A DNA stretch of 32,779 nt from positions 1-32,779 of the forward strand of contig CAJCHW010000214.1 of the NCBI GenBank assembly GCA_903970125.1, read 5' to 3'. Within the stretch, counting starts at the first letter, position 1. Every line of letters begins with the position of its first letter. Shown in pieces: positions 32,298 to 32,779 of the stretch. The notes beneath the pieces were generated by a model. The model did no database searches, was not told the origin of the DNA, and was given only the letters and a program-made list of their open reading frames with translations. The position numbers and the translations under genes were made by a program. The DNA comes from Chlamydiota bacterium. GTDB lineage: Bacteria; Actinomycetota; Thermoleophilia; Solirubrobacterales; Solirubrobacteraceae.

Positions 32298-32303
32298 AGT
32301 ATC
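32298..32303 (-). promoter_or_regulatory. -10 element of the DUF3467 gene (leaderless start)
   Basis: GATACT on the minus strand, 6 nt before GTG 32291. No Shine-Dalgarno site present. Confidence 0.4.
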
Positions 32304-32375
32304 GCAAGTCCACCGGCTGCGCCCGGATAGATGACCCGGGGGCCACCGGCCGACCGCGTAGAGCCCACGCTGCCC

Positions 32376-32779
32376 ATGCCACTCCCAGACATCGCCCAAG
32401 AGCTGGCCACGCGCGTGGTTGGCGCGGTGGCGGCGGTCACGGGGGAGCAGATCACGGTCGAGCAGGCGGTGATCCGGGAGGCGGCACCGGAGCACGGCGC
32501 CGACTACCAGTCAAACGCGGCGATGGCGCTCGCCAAGACCCTGGGGCGCCCGCCGCGCGAGCTGGCGCGCGAGCTTGTCGCAAGCCTCGAGGTTGACGAT
32601 ATCTGTGAGCCACCGCTCGTGGCGGGCCCGGGGTTCATCAACATGCGCCTCAAGAACGAGTGGATCGAGCAGCGCCTGGCCGAGGTGGCCGGCGACATGC
32701 GCTTGGGCGTTCGTATCAGCGGTGCGCCGCAACGGGTGGTTGTCGACTACAGCTCGCCGAACGTCGCCAAGGAGATGCA
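32376..32779 (+). CDS. argS: Arginyl-tRNA synthetase, 5' part (runs off window)
   Basis: 134 codons visible from ATG 32376, open to the window edge. The N-terminal additional domain specific to ArgRS (Add1, binds the tRNA D-loop) spans about residues 1-95, with GADYQSNAAMALAKTLG and PGFINMRL. The class I catalytic core then opens with VVVDYSSPNVAKEM, the segment that leads into the HIGH-type motif (expected just past the window end). The enzyme charges tRNA-Arg. No clear ribosome site; the leader from the divergent DUF3467 gene is 84 nt. Confidence 0.92.
   Translation, partial: MPLPDIAQELATRVVGAVAAVTGEQITVEQAVIREAAPEHGADYQSNAAMALAKTLGRPPRELARELVASLEVDDICEPPLVAGPGFINMRLKNEWIEQRLAEVAGDMRLGVRISGAPQRVVVDYSSPNVAKEM

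Overview
The window is a high-GC, gene-dense bacterial chromosome segment with no phage, insertion-sequence, CRISPR or tRNA signals. Several things point to a high-GC actinobacterium, and I would guess class Thermoleophilia (Solirubrobacterales-like): six linked actinobacterial-type MCE genes, GTG starts, many start codons sitting just downstream of a -10-like hexamer (likely leaderless mRNAs), and a gap-pgk-tpiA-gpmI glycolytic operon. The class-level placement is inference, not proof.

Left part (1-5000): a lipoprotein of unknown function faces a TPM-domain membrane protein. Two tandem paralogous lipoproteins follow on the minus strand, then a divergent PurM-like AIR synthase and an abundant-looking secreted protein that has its own leader, Shine-Dalgarno site and terminator.

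Centre (5300-15113): seven translationally coupled genes encode six single-pass MCE proteins (mceA-F-like) and an MlaF/MceG-type ABC ATPase. Together they would form a cell-envelope lipid or hydrophobic-molecule importer. The YrbE permease pair that normally starts such operons is absent here. Convergent to it, a minus-strand operon (19076 to 15138) encodes a small membrane protein, a crotonase-fold enzyme, a two-domain acyl-CoA-reductase/SDR fusion and a metallo-beta-lactamase-fold hydrolase, which suggests acyl-chain metabolism.

Right part (19151-29149): a four-TM protein, uvrC and rapZ are followed by a terminator and then the lower-glycolysis operon gap-pgk-tpiA-gpmI. Next come a cysteine-rich MarR regulator and tgt (queuosine or related tRNA modification). 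The yvcK and whiA genes that usually lie between rapZ and gap in actinobacteria are missing.

End (29146-32779): just past tgt there is a gene-free stretch with a good sigma70-type promoter, a foldable four-way-junction RNA and an 11-bp-stem terminator. This is the best candidate for an undescribed element, a small structured RNA of about 155 nt. It is followed on the minus strand by a DUF3467 protein and then a calcineurin-like phosphoesterase / Thr-rich lipoprotein / transmembrane Ser/Thr kinase operon. The 5' part of argS on the plus strand runs off the window.
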